A stretch of 64,000 nucleotides of DNA from Chaetoderma sp. LZ-2023a (GCA_034401795.1 CM067367.1:83502814-83566813); one strand, 5' to 3'; numbered from the stretch's first letter, positions 1 to 10,630 are shown. The notes: generated by a model not told the origin, from the sequence alone. A program made the numbers and translations.

Positions 1-2
1 AA

Positions 3-194
3 GCAAGCCCTGTCACAGTTCAGAGAGCCATCCAGGATGGTATTAACCTGGCTCTGGACTGTATGACTAGGGCAGTGACTAGAAGTGTCAGGGCGAGATG
101 CACATTTGCACTAGAGAATTTATGTCCATCACAGGATTTGTACAACAGGCTGCTGCGGACGCCTATATCAGGTCCTTGTCTCTTTTGGGGGTGA
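3..194 (+). pseudogene. Gag-like remnant of the DIRS element
   Basis: An open frame runs from the window edge to a TGA at 192-194. It reads as an Arg/Leu-rich helical segment with stretches such as RAIQDGINLALDCM and LENLCPSQDLYNRLL. The position directly upstream of the reverse transcriptase is where DIRS elements encode their gag-like protein. No domain motif fixes the identity, so the call rests on position and composition. The frame is truncated on the left by the window and on the right by a premature stop. Confidence 0.4.
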
Positions 195-569
195 GGGATC
201 TAGACACCTCCAGGAGACAGTCACTCTAGTCAACAATCAGAGGGCACTACATGAATAATATGAGGTGCTTCGTAGGGAGCACGTTCGCGCAGTGCCCCGT
301 GTGTACCATCCACAGCAGGCCCGAGGTAGCGCTGGTCATGTCAGACCAGCACAGCATAGGCCATGGCGCGCCAGCACCGGCCTGCAGTTGTGGGGGTGGG
401 GGTGGCGGGTGTGTGTGTGTGCGATGAGCGGGCCGTGGCACGGGCGGCACAAGCCATGGCGAGCGAGGATCTGGTCGTGGTAATCGTGCCTGATGGGCCA
501 ATTTCCACAAGAACCACATCAATGCTAGAACCAGAGACAGTCTCACTCTTGCACTGCTTATGTCAACCT

Positions 570-2515
570 CTCTCCCTAGGTGGACCCGTGGGAGGTCGAT
601 TGACCTTCCACAAGCAGGAGTGGGAGTGGTTAACGCAGGACCACTTAATCTTGCGATGGCTTTCAGCCGGGTACCAGCCCGACTGGGCAATAGGCCCACC
701 TGTCTCTGGTTCTGATTTGGACTCAAATTCCAAGGGATCCAGATCAACGGTTGTGTATAGAGAAAGAGATAAATTGCCTCATACAAAAAGGAGCAATTCA
801 ACCGGCGCAAAATTGTCCAGGCTTCTATTCAACCATGTTTCTAGTGACAAAGAGCACTGGAGGGTTGAGACAAATTCTCAACCTCAAGCCATTGAACAAG
901 TTCATAGACACACCAAGCTTCAAGATGGAAACAGTCAAAACAGTGTTGGCATGGTTGGCGATGGGAATGTGGACAGCGTCAATAGATCTGAAGGATGCTT
1001 ATTTCCACATTCCAATTGCGAAGAGTTTTCGTACCTGAGCTTCACATTCCAGGGCCGACTGGGAATTCAAAGTTTTACCATTCGGAATATCTATGGCTCC
1101 TCGGGCCTTCACCAGGGTGATTCTTGCAATAACAGCATACCTCCGCAGGAGAAGCATAGCAGTCCACACTTACATGGATGATTGGCTGTTAAAAGCACAC
1201 AATCAGGAAAGGCTTGCAGCAAATCTGGAGATAGTTTTGAAAACTCTCACAGACTTAGGCTGGACAATAAACTTTCAGAAATCAGAGCAGACTCCATCAC
1301 AGAACTTTGTTTACATGGGAAAGTTCTTCGATCTAGAGATAGGGTATGTTTATCCTACTCAAGAGAGAGCAGAAGTACTCATCTCACTAATACAGTCAGT
1401 GTGCAATGGTCATCATGTACTGGCACGGGTTTACTTGAGAATGCTGGGGTTGATGGTTTCTCTTGAACCAGTCATTCCACAGGCGGCCTTGCGCAGGTGC
1501 CCTATCGAGTTATTTCTCATGACACAGTGGATTCCCTGGACTCAGAGGTGTCAGTGTTGGAACCTCTTATTCACCACCTTCAATGGTGGATGAAGAGAAT
1601 CTCCTGGCAGGGCGTGGAAGAAGCTACAGTATCAGGGTTTTGGAACTGGATCAGTCACAGGAACAAATAAATCTACTGGAATTATGAGCAGTAGTTCTGG
1701 GCCTGGAACATTTCTTAAAGAAAGTTCAGGGCAAGATTGTTCTAGGTCGATCAGACAACTCAACAGTAGTGACTTACATAAACCGCCAGGGTGGAATGAA
1801 GTCGCCCAGTTTCTGTATGATGACTTGGAAACTGCTTTGCGGGTGTCTAGATCATATGATCACCTTGAAGGCAGTTCACATTCCGGAAGGGCTAAATCTG
1901 TTAGCAGACTCATTGAGCCGAAGGATGAGTGTTTTGCCTATGGAATGGCAACTAAATCAATGTGTGGCGGATTATCTGTTCGACCACTGGGGGAAACCCA
2001 ACATAGATTTGTTCGCAACGAACAAGAATGCGAAGATGCCGACATACATCTCTCCGATTCCAGAGTCAACTGCTTACGCAACAGATGCGTTAGCTATCAG
2101 TTGGGAGGGAATGTATGCATACGCATTCCCACCAGCAATCCTGATTCAAAAAGTTCTTCAGAAAATCAGGCAGGAGGAGTGCCAAGTGCTTCTGATCGCC
2201 CCAAATTGGCCACGCCGATCATGGTATACGGATCTGCTGGACCTTCTGGTCTGCAATCCGGTTCCTCTGCCTCTGATGGACAATATTATTTTCCAGGGCA
2301 AGTCCCTTCACAACAACCCGTCAATGTTCCAATTGACTGCGTGGATGTTGTCAAGGAATCTAAAGTTAAGGAGGGCTATTCTGAGCAAGCAGCCATGTTT
2401 ATTGCAAAAACCAGAAGAGGGTCAACCTCCAGAGCATATAACTATAAAATCAATATATTTGCAGAATGGTGCTCAAACAGAGATGTTAATCCAATGGATG
2501 CATCTATTCAGGTAG
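570..2515 (+). pseudogene. Reverse transcriptase-RNase H of the DIRS element, frameshifted
   Basis: The reading starts in frame 3 with GGPVGGRLTFHKQEWEWL, typical of the region before the DIRS RT. It shifts to frame 1 by about 751, giving RQILNLKPLNKFIDTPSFKM and then IDLKDAYFHIPI, which contains an RT catalytic Asp. A stop at about 1036-1038 and a compensated frameshift interrupt the segment before VLPFGISMAPRAFTR. The active-site box YMDDWL follows. RNase H resumes in frame 2 with LLEL-stop-AVVLG, SDNSTVVTYINRQGG and LADSLSR, supplying recognisable acidic residues. DLFATNKNAKMPTYISP is the region typically found downstream in DIRS proteins. At least two frameshifts and two stops mean that no product is made. 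Confidence 0.85.
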
Positions 2516-3326
2516 TAGCCGATTTCCTCTGTCACCTGTATGATGCCTATGGCCTCAAGCCTAACTCCCTTGCTCGGCTAATAGGGGAAGTGACGAAGTC
2601 TGTTCATTGAACACTTTAATAAAAGGCATGGGTAATCTAAGACTGAGAAATCCACCAGTGATTCCGTCTTGGAGTTTATCTCTAGTACTTCAAGTGCTAG
2701 CAGATAAACCCTTTGAACCACTAAGTGCCATTTCTATGAAAATGTGGAAACTTAAAACTGTATTTCTAATTGCTGCGACCTCTGCAAGGCGGAGAAGCGA
2801 GATTCATGCCTCATCAGCCGAGGTAGACCGTTATGTGGTTACAGGGGAAGGCCTTTGGCTTCTACCTAGGATAAATTTCATGGCTAAGAACCAGTCTGAA
2901 ATATCCAGGTCAACCAATTATTTTACCAGCTTTGACTAGGTTTGATCCTAATTCAAAAGCATGGTGTCAAGTCCGCGCATTAAACAGGTACAAACAATGT
3001 ACACAGGAATGACGGACGTACCCATCCTCATTGTGGTTGTCTTATATTGAACCCCATTGCAGGGCGTCAGAAGACACTACATTTTTTGTATGTCTAGGTG
3101 GATTGTGGAATGTATTCAATTTTGCCACAAATCCGCCACTGGTAAACAAGTTGACTTAGCCAAGGCTCACAGTGTCCATGGCATAGTGGCATCCACCACC
3201 CTGTTTAACGGGGTGCCGGTGGATGACATTATGTCGGTAGCTCAGTGGCACTGTGAGTCAAGTTTTACCAACCATTACCTCTGTAACACCACTAATCCTC
3301 TTACCGTATCGATATTCAAAAGATGA
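2338..3326 (+). pseudogene. Tyrosine recombinase of the DIRS element, catalytically broken
   Basis: The N-terminal core-binding part (YSEQAAMFIAKTRRGSTSRA and following, frame 1) overlaps the end of the RT/RNase H frame, as in other DIRS elements. The catalytic part continues in frame 3 with AATSARRRSEIHA, the box-I Arg region, and after more stops reaches KAHSVHGIVASTT and SSFTNHYL. The Tyr of NHYL fits the nucleophile. In HxxR the Arg is replaced by His (HSVH), consistent with a CG-to-CA decay change. Stops near 2608, 2937 and 3023 and a shift before 3057 break the frame. DIRS recombinases act on circular cDNA in the nucleus, but this copy cannot. Confidence 0.8.
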
Positions 3327-3371
3327 TAAATAACTGATTTGTTTGTATTGACTCATGATTAGTTTTAGATG

Positions 3372-3377
3372 AATAAA
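3372..3377 (+). terminator. Candidate polyadenylation signal AATAAA of the retroelement
   Basis: AATAAA lies 46 bases after the last recombinase codon. The position fits a retroelement transcript end, but in AT-rich DNA such a hexamer is common by chance. Confidence 0.3.
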
Positions 3378-3379
3378 GA

Positions 3380-5040
3380 TTGTTCACTTGATTGCTATTT
3401 GTCATTGTTATAATCACACACGCTTATCGCGCGTTCCCCACTCTCTCAATAGTTATGCGCTAACGGTTTTCCCAAAAAAGTTCTAAAACTGATACCACGG
3501 AAATTCAACGCATTTTCTCCCATAAAAATTCTCACCGCCTACGCCTATGTTTAATGTATACCTCAAAACATCACCGGGGAAGTGAAATTATTTGATTTGA
3601 GCGCCTAAATATTGTGTATCCTTTAATCAAGGTCGTTTATTACATCAAAATGAATCCACAATTTGATATAAAATGGCATCGCGAAAAAAATACAAATCAC
3701 ATGATTCGCCTCCAATTGAAGAGGTTATTTTAGAGCGAGTACTCGGATATAAATATTCTGGAATTGGGGACTCGGAACTCGGAAATTTCTATATATTATC
3801 ATTGCGCGATAGGAACTGAGTATTCTACTGATCTGAATAACGAGTACCCATTTGATAAACTCCCGTTAGCATATAATCTCTTGCGAGAACACGCCGCCTC
3901 CCATCGCAAAAGAGCCGCTGACTCGCCAACTTAAGAAGCCGGCTATATTGTCATTCGTAATTATGCAATCTGGATCATTTAATGTTGATCGGCATTACAA
4001 AATTGATGCTCATTTTCTCCCGTACTTGTTTGGTACATAAATTTGGTCTTAAAATATTTTTATAAGGATGCTATTTAATCACGCCAACACTGTTTTAAGC
4101 GCATTTTGACTACAAAAGTGTGGAATAAACTTTATTATATCTTGAACATACGTGGTCTACTATTAGTATTAATCTAATAGGTGGTCGAGATTTACAAATC
4201 CGAGGCCTGTATTGACTTCTAGAGGGGCCGGAAATGTATCAGGGCAGAGATCGGTCTGAAGTAGACACACCCTGTGACACGATTGTTATTATTATACACG
4301 CTATTCTTACAAGTTTTCCTATACAATCTGCTGAGTTAGGGGGTGGGCTTCTAATACAGAGTTTTGCCGTTATGAAACTGCTAAGAAATCATTGAAGCTC
4401 ATATGTCAAAGTTAGGGGGTGGGTTTCTATGAGAGCATACGCTACAATTAAGCGAAATACGGTACCTTCCATTTTCCATCTATAAAAATCTAGATACATT
4501 CCTTTGGTTGCAATCAGCAACTGGTGTATTCTGTCCATGTATGTATACCCATGTGCCTAACCCATAATCTTACACTCTGCAGTAGCATAATAAAGTCCTC
4601 TGGCTCTAAGCAGCATTGATCTAGTTAATATAGTTCATGATTAATCGTATGATCGCGATTATTTTTTTGTTGTTACATAGTTTATTGTCACGATGTATTA
4701 CCCTTATTTAACAAGAATGTAATGGTACCTGTATATTATGTGGTTCATTTATTGAGATTATACGAAATGAAGTCTTTCGTCTCGTGTCCTGTAGTACTTA
4801 GCACCAGTATGTAGAGAGCGTATGAGACATTGAGGTCATAGCTTCTCCTTTCCCAAAAGGAGGGAGAGCGCATTTGACATATGGTCATTACTCTCACCAT
4901 CGGTTGTGTCATCCGATGTTAAAATCATTGCCTGATTGTGTGTGTCACACAATTTCAGATGTTAGTGCTTCATGCGCAAAACGCGCAATGGATGAGCTGG
5001 TCTTCTGACCTCGCCTCCCTCCCGCCAAATTCTCTTACGA
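3380..5040. other. No gene recognised; probable retroelement flank
   Basis: There is no long open frame and no protein similarity I recognise. The stretch is AT-rich to about 4770. It then becomes more complex, with a small inverted repeat (CTCCTTTTGGG-like) around 4845-4865 and GC-richer sequence toward 5030. It may include the 3' noncoding part of the DIRS element, but no shared repeat proves this. Confidence 0.4.
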
Positions 5041-5049
5041 ATTCTGGCA

Positions 5050-5397
5050 ATATCATAGAGTGTTAGGGAGGTAAGTATATCTCTTGAAGTGAAATAAACT
5101 AAATCATGGATTTCTTTTTTCACGAGAGAGTAGTTATACTTACCTCCCTAACACAGACCCGTCCTCTCCGCCCTACAGAGGCTCGGTCTTCAGGCTTTTA
5201 AGCTGCCTGTGTCGGCCAATAGTCAAGCTGAGGCAGTGACAGTCTGCGCATGCGCGAGGTTGGGGCCGGCATCCGGCTGACTGTCACCTGTCTACCGGCC
5301 CAATATGGGCACCTATCTTTTTTAATCTGGGGTTATTGAGTTTAGGTCGATATCATAGAGTGTTAGTTATAACTACTCTCTCGTGAAAAAAGAAATC
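5050..5397. repeat. Inverted and direct repeat module with GC-rich centre
   Basis: Three nested relationships can be read directly. First, a 20-bp inverted repeat pairs 5060-5079 with 5135-5154; each arm holds GGGAGGTAAGTATA or its complement. Second, a 30-bp perfect inverted repeat pairs 5109-5138 with 5368-5397. Third, a 17-bp direct repeat (ATATCATAGAGTGTTAG) lies at 5050-5066 and 5350-5366. The interval 5155-5330 is GC-rich, unlike its surroundings. Split inverted/direct repeats are typical of tyrosine-recombinase retroelement ends, so this may be the terminal module of the element at 1-3380. It could equally be an unrelated foldback element. Confidence 0.6.
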
Positions 5398-5412
5398 TGT
5401 GATTTCATTTAT

Positions 5413-5520
5413 TCCAGGCCAAGAGAACACTATTTTCTGAAAATGTATCAGTGGAATGTCTGGAGTGAGACATTTTCAAAAATAGTTTTCCTCTTTGGCA
5501 TGGACATGAACACGTCGAAA
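5413..5520. mobile_element. Partial core-A foldback fragment
   Basis: The stretch shows CCAAGAGAACACTATTTTC and, further on, a degenerate TTTTCAAAAATAGTTTTCC arm. This matches the central palindrome of the TTAA-flanked foldback family found throughout the window. Outer ends are missing. It directly abuts the repeat module on its left. Confidence 0.6.
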
Positions 5521-6036
5521 CACCATTGCCGCTTTTGTCATGGTATTGTTGTTATGTCTGGGTAATTTGCGATTTAAAATAATAGATCATGATCACTCAA
5601 AGCAAGTATCGCCTATGTTAAGCAGTAGAGAGCTTGTACATAGTGGTTAACCAAGACAGGTAACCAGTACAGCAGGAGATGGTAGTTGTTTTAATAGCAT
5701 GCTATGGTTTAGCCCTCTTAAAATGTTTTTCAAATTTACTAGCTGCATGTCCTCCTTCATGACAGTATTTCATCAAAAATCTGCCAAATGATGTCTTCTT
5801 AAGTTTGTGGTGTCAAATAACTAGTCAAATCCTTCTTGATTGAAAGTTTTGATACATAAATTTCCTTCTAATTAGACATGGATTGTATCTACTACACGTT
5901 ATAATTAATCTTCGGCTCAATATTTTGAAAAGTTTGACTGAAATACATTGTTGCCCATATTTAGCCGCCATTGAAACAGATTTCTTGTGAATACAGAATG
6001 AAATATATCCACTAAATGTTATTTTTACTTTGCTAG

Positions 6037-6188
6037 GTGACTTATCTCCTGCGTATCGTGACCAGCTGCTCCCAGCATTTCTAGTCGCTGCGCGTGATGA
6101 AGAGCCTTTCATCAGAGCGAGCAGTTTGTCAAATTTAGCAGAAATCTGCCGACTGTTGAGGTTTTCACTCGGGCAATATGTACATGAA
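6037..6188 (+). CDS. TANGO6: TANGO6 homologue, coding exon n-2
   Basis: TANGO6 (transport and Golgi organisation 6, TMCO7) is a HEAT-repeat-like protein linked to Golgi organisation. This exon reads (G)GDLSPAYRDQLLPAFLVAA and then FIRASSLSNLAEICRLL. Both match what I recall of the conserved C-terminal region of animal TANGO6, notably RASSLSNL. The acceptor is TTTGCTAG before 6037 and the donor is GAA|GTAAGT after 6188. The exon enters with two bases of a split codon and leaves in phase 0, which fits the next exon. Earlier exons are not visible; upstream sequence is retroelement and unrecognised DNA. Confidence 0.9.
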
Positions 6189-6284
6189 GTAAGTCTACCA
6201 ATGCAGTGTGTTATGGGGTTATCTTCAAAAACAATATTGGGATTAATCTCACATTAATTCATGAAATGTTTTGTCACATTTGAT

Positions 6285-7642
6285 TTAACCCTTTAATGGC
6301 CAAATTTGGTTGAGAAAATCTAAATTCTTCCCTTTTAAATTCCCATTTGCATGGCAACAGAAGACTATTTTTGATAATTTATCACTGGAATGACTGGCTC
6401 AGTTACCAAGCCTGTCGTTCCAGTGGTAAATTTTCTAAAATAATCTCTTGCGCTTCAAATATCCATTCTGCAAGACCACTTCAACAGCCGGTTTTGGCCC
6501 GTCGTAACCAGTAAAGTGTTAAAACTAAGCTGCCATGATTTAATATTGTGATGTGTGGGTGCGCTTAGCTAGACATGGGAGGGGCTTAGCTAAAAGTGGA
6601 TTCACCCATTTTGTTTAACCCTTTAATTGTTGCTCAAGAAAATTTTGCTTAGTGAATGTCCATTTGCAAGCCAAGAGAAGGCTATTTTTGAAAATTTAAT
6701 ACTGGATTGATTAGCTTGGTTATCAATCCACTCATTCCAGTGATAAATTTTCAAAAATAGTCATCTCTTGTTCTGCAAATGTATGTTCTAAGCAAATGTA
6801 AGTATGTTTAAGACCATTGCAGACACCCTTTTTGGTGATTAAGGGTTATTCCTTTAATGGTAAAACTGGTCAAGAAATTTCAATTCTCCTATAGAAAATA
6901 TCCATTCGCAGACCAAGAGATCAATTTTGAAAATTTACCATTGGAATGACTGGCTTGTCTCAGTCAGCGAGCATGTCATTTCAGTGGGAAATGTTTTTTA
7001 AATAGTCTTGTTTTACAAATAGATATTTCTCAAGACCACTGCAGAAGTAATTTTTGCCAGGTGGAGTATTAAAATATTGAAGATTGGTGAACCATGAAAA
7101 GTATGTCACTTGAGAAGACTATTTTTTTTAATTTACCACTGGAATGACTTGATTAGTTGGTTAATGAACCATTTATTCCAGTGGTGAATTTTCAAAAATA
7201 GCCTTCTCTTGGCCTGCAAATAGACATTCCTCAAGACAACTGTAGAGGCTGGCTTTGGTTGGCTTTGGCATGAAAGGGTTAAACAATACTCATCCTTATC
7301 AATGGGGAGATTTTTTACAGATGTTTGGTTGTCTTCTGCTCTTGAAGAACCTGATTGGTTAATATAATTTGCAGCCATCTTGGATCTTCTAAAATTTCCA
7401 GTTTTGTATTTGAAGGCTGAATTTAACCCTTTAATGGTCAGGCCATCAAAAACTGACCTTTGCAGTAGACTGGGGTTTGTTCATTTACAGAGAAAGAGAA
7501 GACTATTTTTGAAAATTCTCTACCCGAATGACTGGCTCAATAAATGAGCCACTCATTCCGGTTGTAAATTAAAAAAAATACACTTCTCTTGATTTGCAAA
7601 TAATTGAAATTTTCTAGTAAAGTTGACCATGAAAGGTTTTAA
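6285..7642. mobile_element. Cluster of five TTAA-flanked core-A foldback MITEs
   Basis: Copies run about 6285-6522, 6615-6847, 6846-7072, 7100-7282 and 7423-7642. The consensus is TTAA, then CCCTTTAATGG, an outer arm, GTCCATTTGCA, then inverted arms CCACTGGAATGACTGGCTC and GAGCCAGTCATTCCAGTGG around a short loop, TGCAAATGGACATTC, an outer arm, and TTAAAGGG followed by TTAA. Ends of CCC/GGG with a TTAA target duplication are the piggyBac signature. No transposase is present. The cluster lies in the TANGO6 intron between the exons at 6037 and 7758. Confidence 0.85.
6543..6612 (-). mobile_element. End fragment of CRE-bearing core-B foldback element
   Basis: The fragment reads GTGGGTGCGCTTAGCTAGAC, then a second GCTTAGCTAAAAGTGGATTC block. 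These match the terminal part of the longer core-B elements such as 8924-9320. The central hairpin is absent. Confidence 0.55.
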
Positions 7643-7757
7643 CATGCCAGTTTATTTATACTGGCATCCATGTGAGTGGCACAGACTCTTACTCTGCTAC
7701 CTGTGATAACTAAATGGTGTGAGATCATTACTGATTAATGTATGCTATGTTCTCTAG

Positions 7758-7871
7758 CTGTTTGAGTGTTGTAGCAGTTTACTGAAGCATGACAGAGACA
7801 CTGAGGTGAGGAAGGCTGCAGCTCTCATGATTACAATGTTACTACAGGGTCTGGGCAGTGATATCTTCAAG
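7758..7871 (+). CDS. TANGO6: TANGO6 homologue, coding exon n-1
   Basis: The acceptor TGTTCTCTAG precedes CTG TTT GAG, and the donor AAG|GTAAGA follows 7871. The 38 codons read LFECCSSLLKHDRDTEVRKA and then AALMITMLLQGLGSDIFK. The EVRKAA stretch followed by a hydrophobic helix is the HEAT-like pattern of the TANGO6 C-terminal domain. It enters and leaves in phase 0, matching both neighbours. Five core-A foldback elements fill the intron between this exon and the previous one. Confidence 0.9.
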
Positions 7872-8053
7872 GTAAGAAGTGTAGGCTGGTAACATATTTG
7901 TTTGTCTCTGGTTTCGGGTGTGGTGATTGAATCGGTGAGTTTCCAAAGCAGGGGAAATGTATGAGGGTCGGAGAGGGCATATGTGAGCATACATTCAGTG
8001 AGACTTGGTCACTCTTGTTTCTAAATAGTCTAACTATAATTTCCTGTTTAATT

Positions 8054-8340
8054 CAAATGGAGGAATCCAGTTTCTCAGTCAATTATGGCGTCATATTTAA
8101 CTATGTGACATGTAGGCTGGCATCATAATCAAATACATCTGTCAGAAATGCTTAATAGTCTGTGAAGTTGTACGAAATGTGTCTACTATAATAAACATAT
8201 CTGTTGAATAACTTGAAAGTAATTTGACTGGGTGCAGCAACAGCACCCAGTCAAATTAGCTTCAAAATATTCAACATCTTACCTGTATAGCATAGGTAGA
8301 GACGGGTGGGGCAGAGCTAAAACTGGATTCCTTCATTGAT
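8054..8340 (-). mobile_element. Core-B foldback element with GGAGGAATCCAGTTT ends
   Basis: The two ends are inverted copies: ATGGAGGAATCCAGTTT on the left and AAAACTGGATTCCTTCATT on the right. In the middle is the core-B hairpin, CTGTTGAATAACTTG paired with the complementary stem, with GCTGTTGCTG-type arms around it. It lies in the last TANGO6 intron. It is non-autonomous and has no open frame. Confidence 0.75.
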
Positions 8341-8499
8341 GGTTTAGAGAGATAAGCAGGGACAGACCCGATTTTATCAGACCAGTAGCCAGTAGATTAC
8401 TGTGATAAATCTTTATCCACATAGTCTTAATGGATGTAACAATAACATTTACAATCCTTCATGTCCAGCACAATAATCACGTACAAGTCAGAAAAAACT

Positions 8500-8610
8500 T
8501 GCAGACCAAGAGAATATTTTTTTTAATTAATCACTAGAATGACTGGCTCAGTTATTAGTGACATTTGTCAAAACCACTGCAGAAGATGTTTTGGCCGCCC
8601 TGAGTGTTAA
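8500..8610. mobile_element. Truncated core-A foldback MITE
   Basis: One arm (ACTAGAATGACTGGCTCAG) and one outer end (CAAAACCACTGCAGAAG to GAGTGTTAA) remain. The second palindrome arm is deleted. Confidence 0.65.
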
Positions 8611-8923
8611 CTTTTTTTAATGATGCATAATTTATCACCTATTTTAATAGAAATTTCAATGACTTATAATTGAAAGACAGTTTTATGTGAAGGAAATGTA
8701 GATTTTTGCAAACGTATTTCTGATATAATTGGCTCATCACAGAAATGCGAAAATTTCATAACTACCAGTTTCATTGCATGTTTAATGATTTCTGTGAACA
8801 AGATTATTTCCCTTATCGCAGTTTATGAATACGGACGAAGTATTTTATCTTGATTTTCTTTAAGTTTCATGAATGAGTTACCTCCCTCAATCTAGTTCAG
8901 ATAGTGAACAAGAGCAACATGAA

Positions 8924-9320
8924 TTGACCTTTCCATTTTTAGCTATGCCCCGCCCATCTCTAGCTCAGCTCCACCCACATCTCGCTCGTGTTGGGATCGA
9001 TCGATCTCTGAACACCCTGACTATCAATTTCCAAAAAACTACACAGGTAAGGTGTTGAATATTTTGAAACTAATTTGACTGGGTGCTGTTGCTGCCTAAG
9101 GCAGCAACAGCGCCCTGTCAAATTAGTTTCAAAATATTCAACAGCGTGTTTATTAAATAGCAAAGAATTACAAATACATACAATTCATACAATGTGTCAG
9201 ACTGTTTGAGATTTGGTGGACCCCTTTGTGACGTAATGATTGTTACATCATACACGCGCTGAGCTGATTATGACGTCATACGTGGTCAGACGATGGATGG
9301 ATAGTCTGGAAAGGTGAATT
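8924..9320 (+). mobile_element. CRE-bearing core-B foldback element (CCTTTCCA-ended)
   Basis: The order is TTTAGCTATGCCCCGCCCAT, a GATCGATCGAT block, CTATACAGG-type sequence, and then the core-B hairpin with arms TGACTGGGTGCTGTTGCTGC and their near-perfect complement. After it comes an AT-rich block and a perfect TGACGTCA at 9271-9278, ending TCTGGAAAGGTGAAT, which is the inverse of the CCTTTCCA start. Near-identical copies occur at 13499-13892, 27067-27455 and 51732-52110. No coding capacity is seen. Confidence 0.8.
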
Positions 9321-9449
9321 GTGATACTTGGTGATATATTGTGCACAGTGTTATGATAAAGAAGCTTAACTTCAGTCAACATGTCACTCTACTACAGGCT
9401 TGCCTCCCGTTGCTAACTATTGATGATTAATAAATATTTCTTTGCCTCA

Positions 9450-9660
9450 CCTTTGAATCAGAAGCGAAACAGAGGTATCACTTTTCTGACGACGATATTG
9501 ATGGTGTCAACGCTAATTTTTGCGTTTAGCAAATCATTGTGGCGTGTATTTCAGGCTTGGTTGACGCTATTGGAAGTAAACTTGCCCACATGGTTGCAAT
9601 TACTGGTAGGAAGTAGCGCAATAACATTTGAGTTCATACGGTCATGGTTGTTGTGACCTT
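9450..9660. repeat. Dispersed repeat shared with 60840-61110
   Basis: The stretch contains AGAGGTATCACTTTTCTGAC and TTTTTGCGTTTAGCAAATCA. Near 60865-60935 the similar strings AGGTATCACTTTCCGGATGA and TTTTTGCATTTAGCCAATCA recur in the same order. The open frame crossing it has no recognisable protein features, so I treat it as a repeat rather than a gene. Confidence 0.5.
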
Positions 9661-9737
9661 GGTAGAACGCTCCCACAAGTTTTAGACAAAGAGGGTGACA
9701 TTTAATCATGCAGAATTCTTCATTCTAAAAATGTTGA

Positions 9738-9978
9738 CTACAGTACAGCTCATAAATAAGTTAACATGTTTCCAAAATAAAAACCCAAACATGTTAGTAC
9801 AATTTTCACAACGATGTAAGAAATGTTCTGTTGGATATTTTGAACATAATTAGTTTGGAAGACATTGCTGAAATGTCTCCCAATCCAATTATATTCAAAA
9901 TATTCAACAGTCCATTTTATTTAATTTTGAAAACATGTTAAGTTATTTCTGAGCTGTTATGTACTTTTTTCTTGGACT
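9738..9978. mobile_element. Core-B variant foldback element (GGAAGACATTG type)
   Basis: The centre is TGTTGGATATTTTGAACATA, a GGAAGACATTGCTGAAATGT stem, and its complement, followed by ATATTCAACAGTCCATTTTA. Outer arms (CAAAATAAAAACCCAAACAT on one side, TTTTGAAAACATGTTAAG on the other) are inverted versions of each other. Sister copies are at 10405-10630, 20470-20705, 34590-34775 and inside the duplication at 52046-52609. Confidence 0.75.
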
Positions 9979-10032
9979 CGCGAGGCCTGTTGACATTATG
10001 ATATTGCTTATTCTAATCTTTTCCATTCATAG

Positions 10033-10215
10033 GTACTGGAAGACATCTTGAAAGACTTGTACAAGTTATTAAAGTTATCATCGAGCACAGAGACTGATTC
10101 AACTGTTCTGTTTCATGTAGACCTGGCCCTCACTGAACTCGACACACTGATGAGAGCGTCCTTGTTTCCAAAACAGACACTTTCCAAGAAGATAACTGTT
10201 CTACATCCTCCGTAA
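10033..10215 (+). CDS. TANGO6: TANGO6 homologue, last coding exon with stop
   Basis: The acceptor is TCCATTCATAG. The exon reads VLEDILKDLYKLLKLSSSTE, then HVDLALTELDTLMRASLFP, and ends KKITVLHPP with TAA at 10213-10215. The endings LDxLMRxxLFPxQ and KKIxVL match the extreme C terminus of animal TANGO6 as I recall it, so the gene ends here. Two foldback element types sit in the preceding intron (7872-10032). No convincing AATAAA was found just downstream, so the 3' UTR extent is unknown. Confidence 0.92.
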   Translation, partial: VLEDILKDLYKLLKLSSSTETDSTVLFHVDLALTELDTLMRASLFPKQTLSKKITVLHPP

Positions 10216-10404
10216 AGATGGGTGCACTCACGCACAGACAAATTCAAGTGTATGTTGTTATGGGATTATGTTAATCGGCTTTGTTTACAGACCGTCTTGC
10301 CCTCAAAGCGTACCTGACACTCATGCACAAACTGATTCCAATTTATGTTCTTCCAGGATGACATAAATCGGCTTTGTGTAGAGGCGATCCTTCCTCAAAG
10401 CTTA

Positions 10405-10630
10405 CAGTACAACTTGTTTCCAAAACACAAACAGAAACATGTTAGTTAGTAAAATTTTGAAAACAATGTAAGAAATGTTCTGTTGAATATTTTGAACATA
10501 ATTAGTTTGGAAGACATTGCAGCAATGGCTTCCAATCCAATTATGTTCACAATATTCAACAGTATGTTTTATTTTGTTTTGGAAACATTTTAAGTTATTT
10601 ATGAGACAGACTGTGGCTGATTTTTGGGAC
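10405..10630. mobile_element. Core-B variant foldback element (GGAAGACATTG type)
   Basis: It has the same architecture as 9738-9978: outer arms CCAAAACACAAACAG and TTTTGGAAACATTTTAAG, and a central TGTTGAATATTTTGAACATA hairpin with GGAAGACATTGCAGCAATGG. It starts about 190 bases after the TANGO6 stop, so it may lie in that 3' UTR. Confidence 0.75.

Larger units (their letters stand above)
1..3380 (+). mobile_element. Decayed DIRS-type tyrosine-recombinase retrotransposon, cut by window edge
   Basis: The order is gag-like remnant, then reverse transcriptase and RNase H, then a tyrosine recombinase in an overlapping frame. This is the layout of DIRS/Ngaro-class retrotransposons, which integrate by tyrosine recombinase rather than a DDE integrase. 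Diagnostic stretches are the RT segment around 835-930, YMDDWL at about 1171-1188, the RNase H boxes SDNST and LADSLSR, and a recombinase ending in FTNHYL. Frame changes and internal stops in every domain show that the copy is dead. The 5' part is beyond the window. The 3' limit is uncertain; AATAAA at 3372-3377 could be its polyadenylation signal. No terminal repeat flanking both sides can be seen from here. Confidence 0.85.

Noticed and set aside
247-810. 187-codon - strand open frame
   Set aside because: It is antisense to the gag/RT region of the DIRS element, Pro-rich from a GGGGTGG tract, with no domain or splice support.
9420-9656. 78-codon + strand hydrophobic open frame
   Set aside because: It lies in an intron of TANGO6 and in a dispersed repeat shared with 60840-61110. 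There is no signal beyond chance hydrophobicity.
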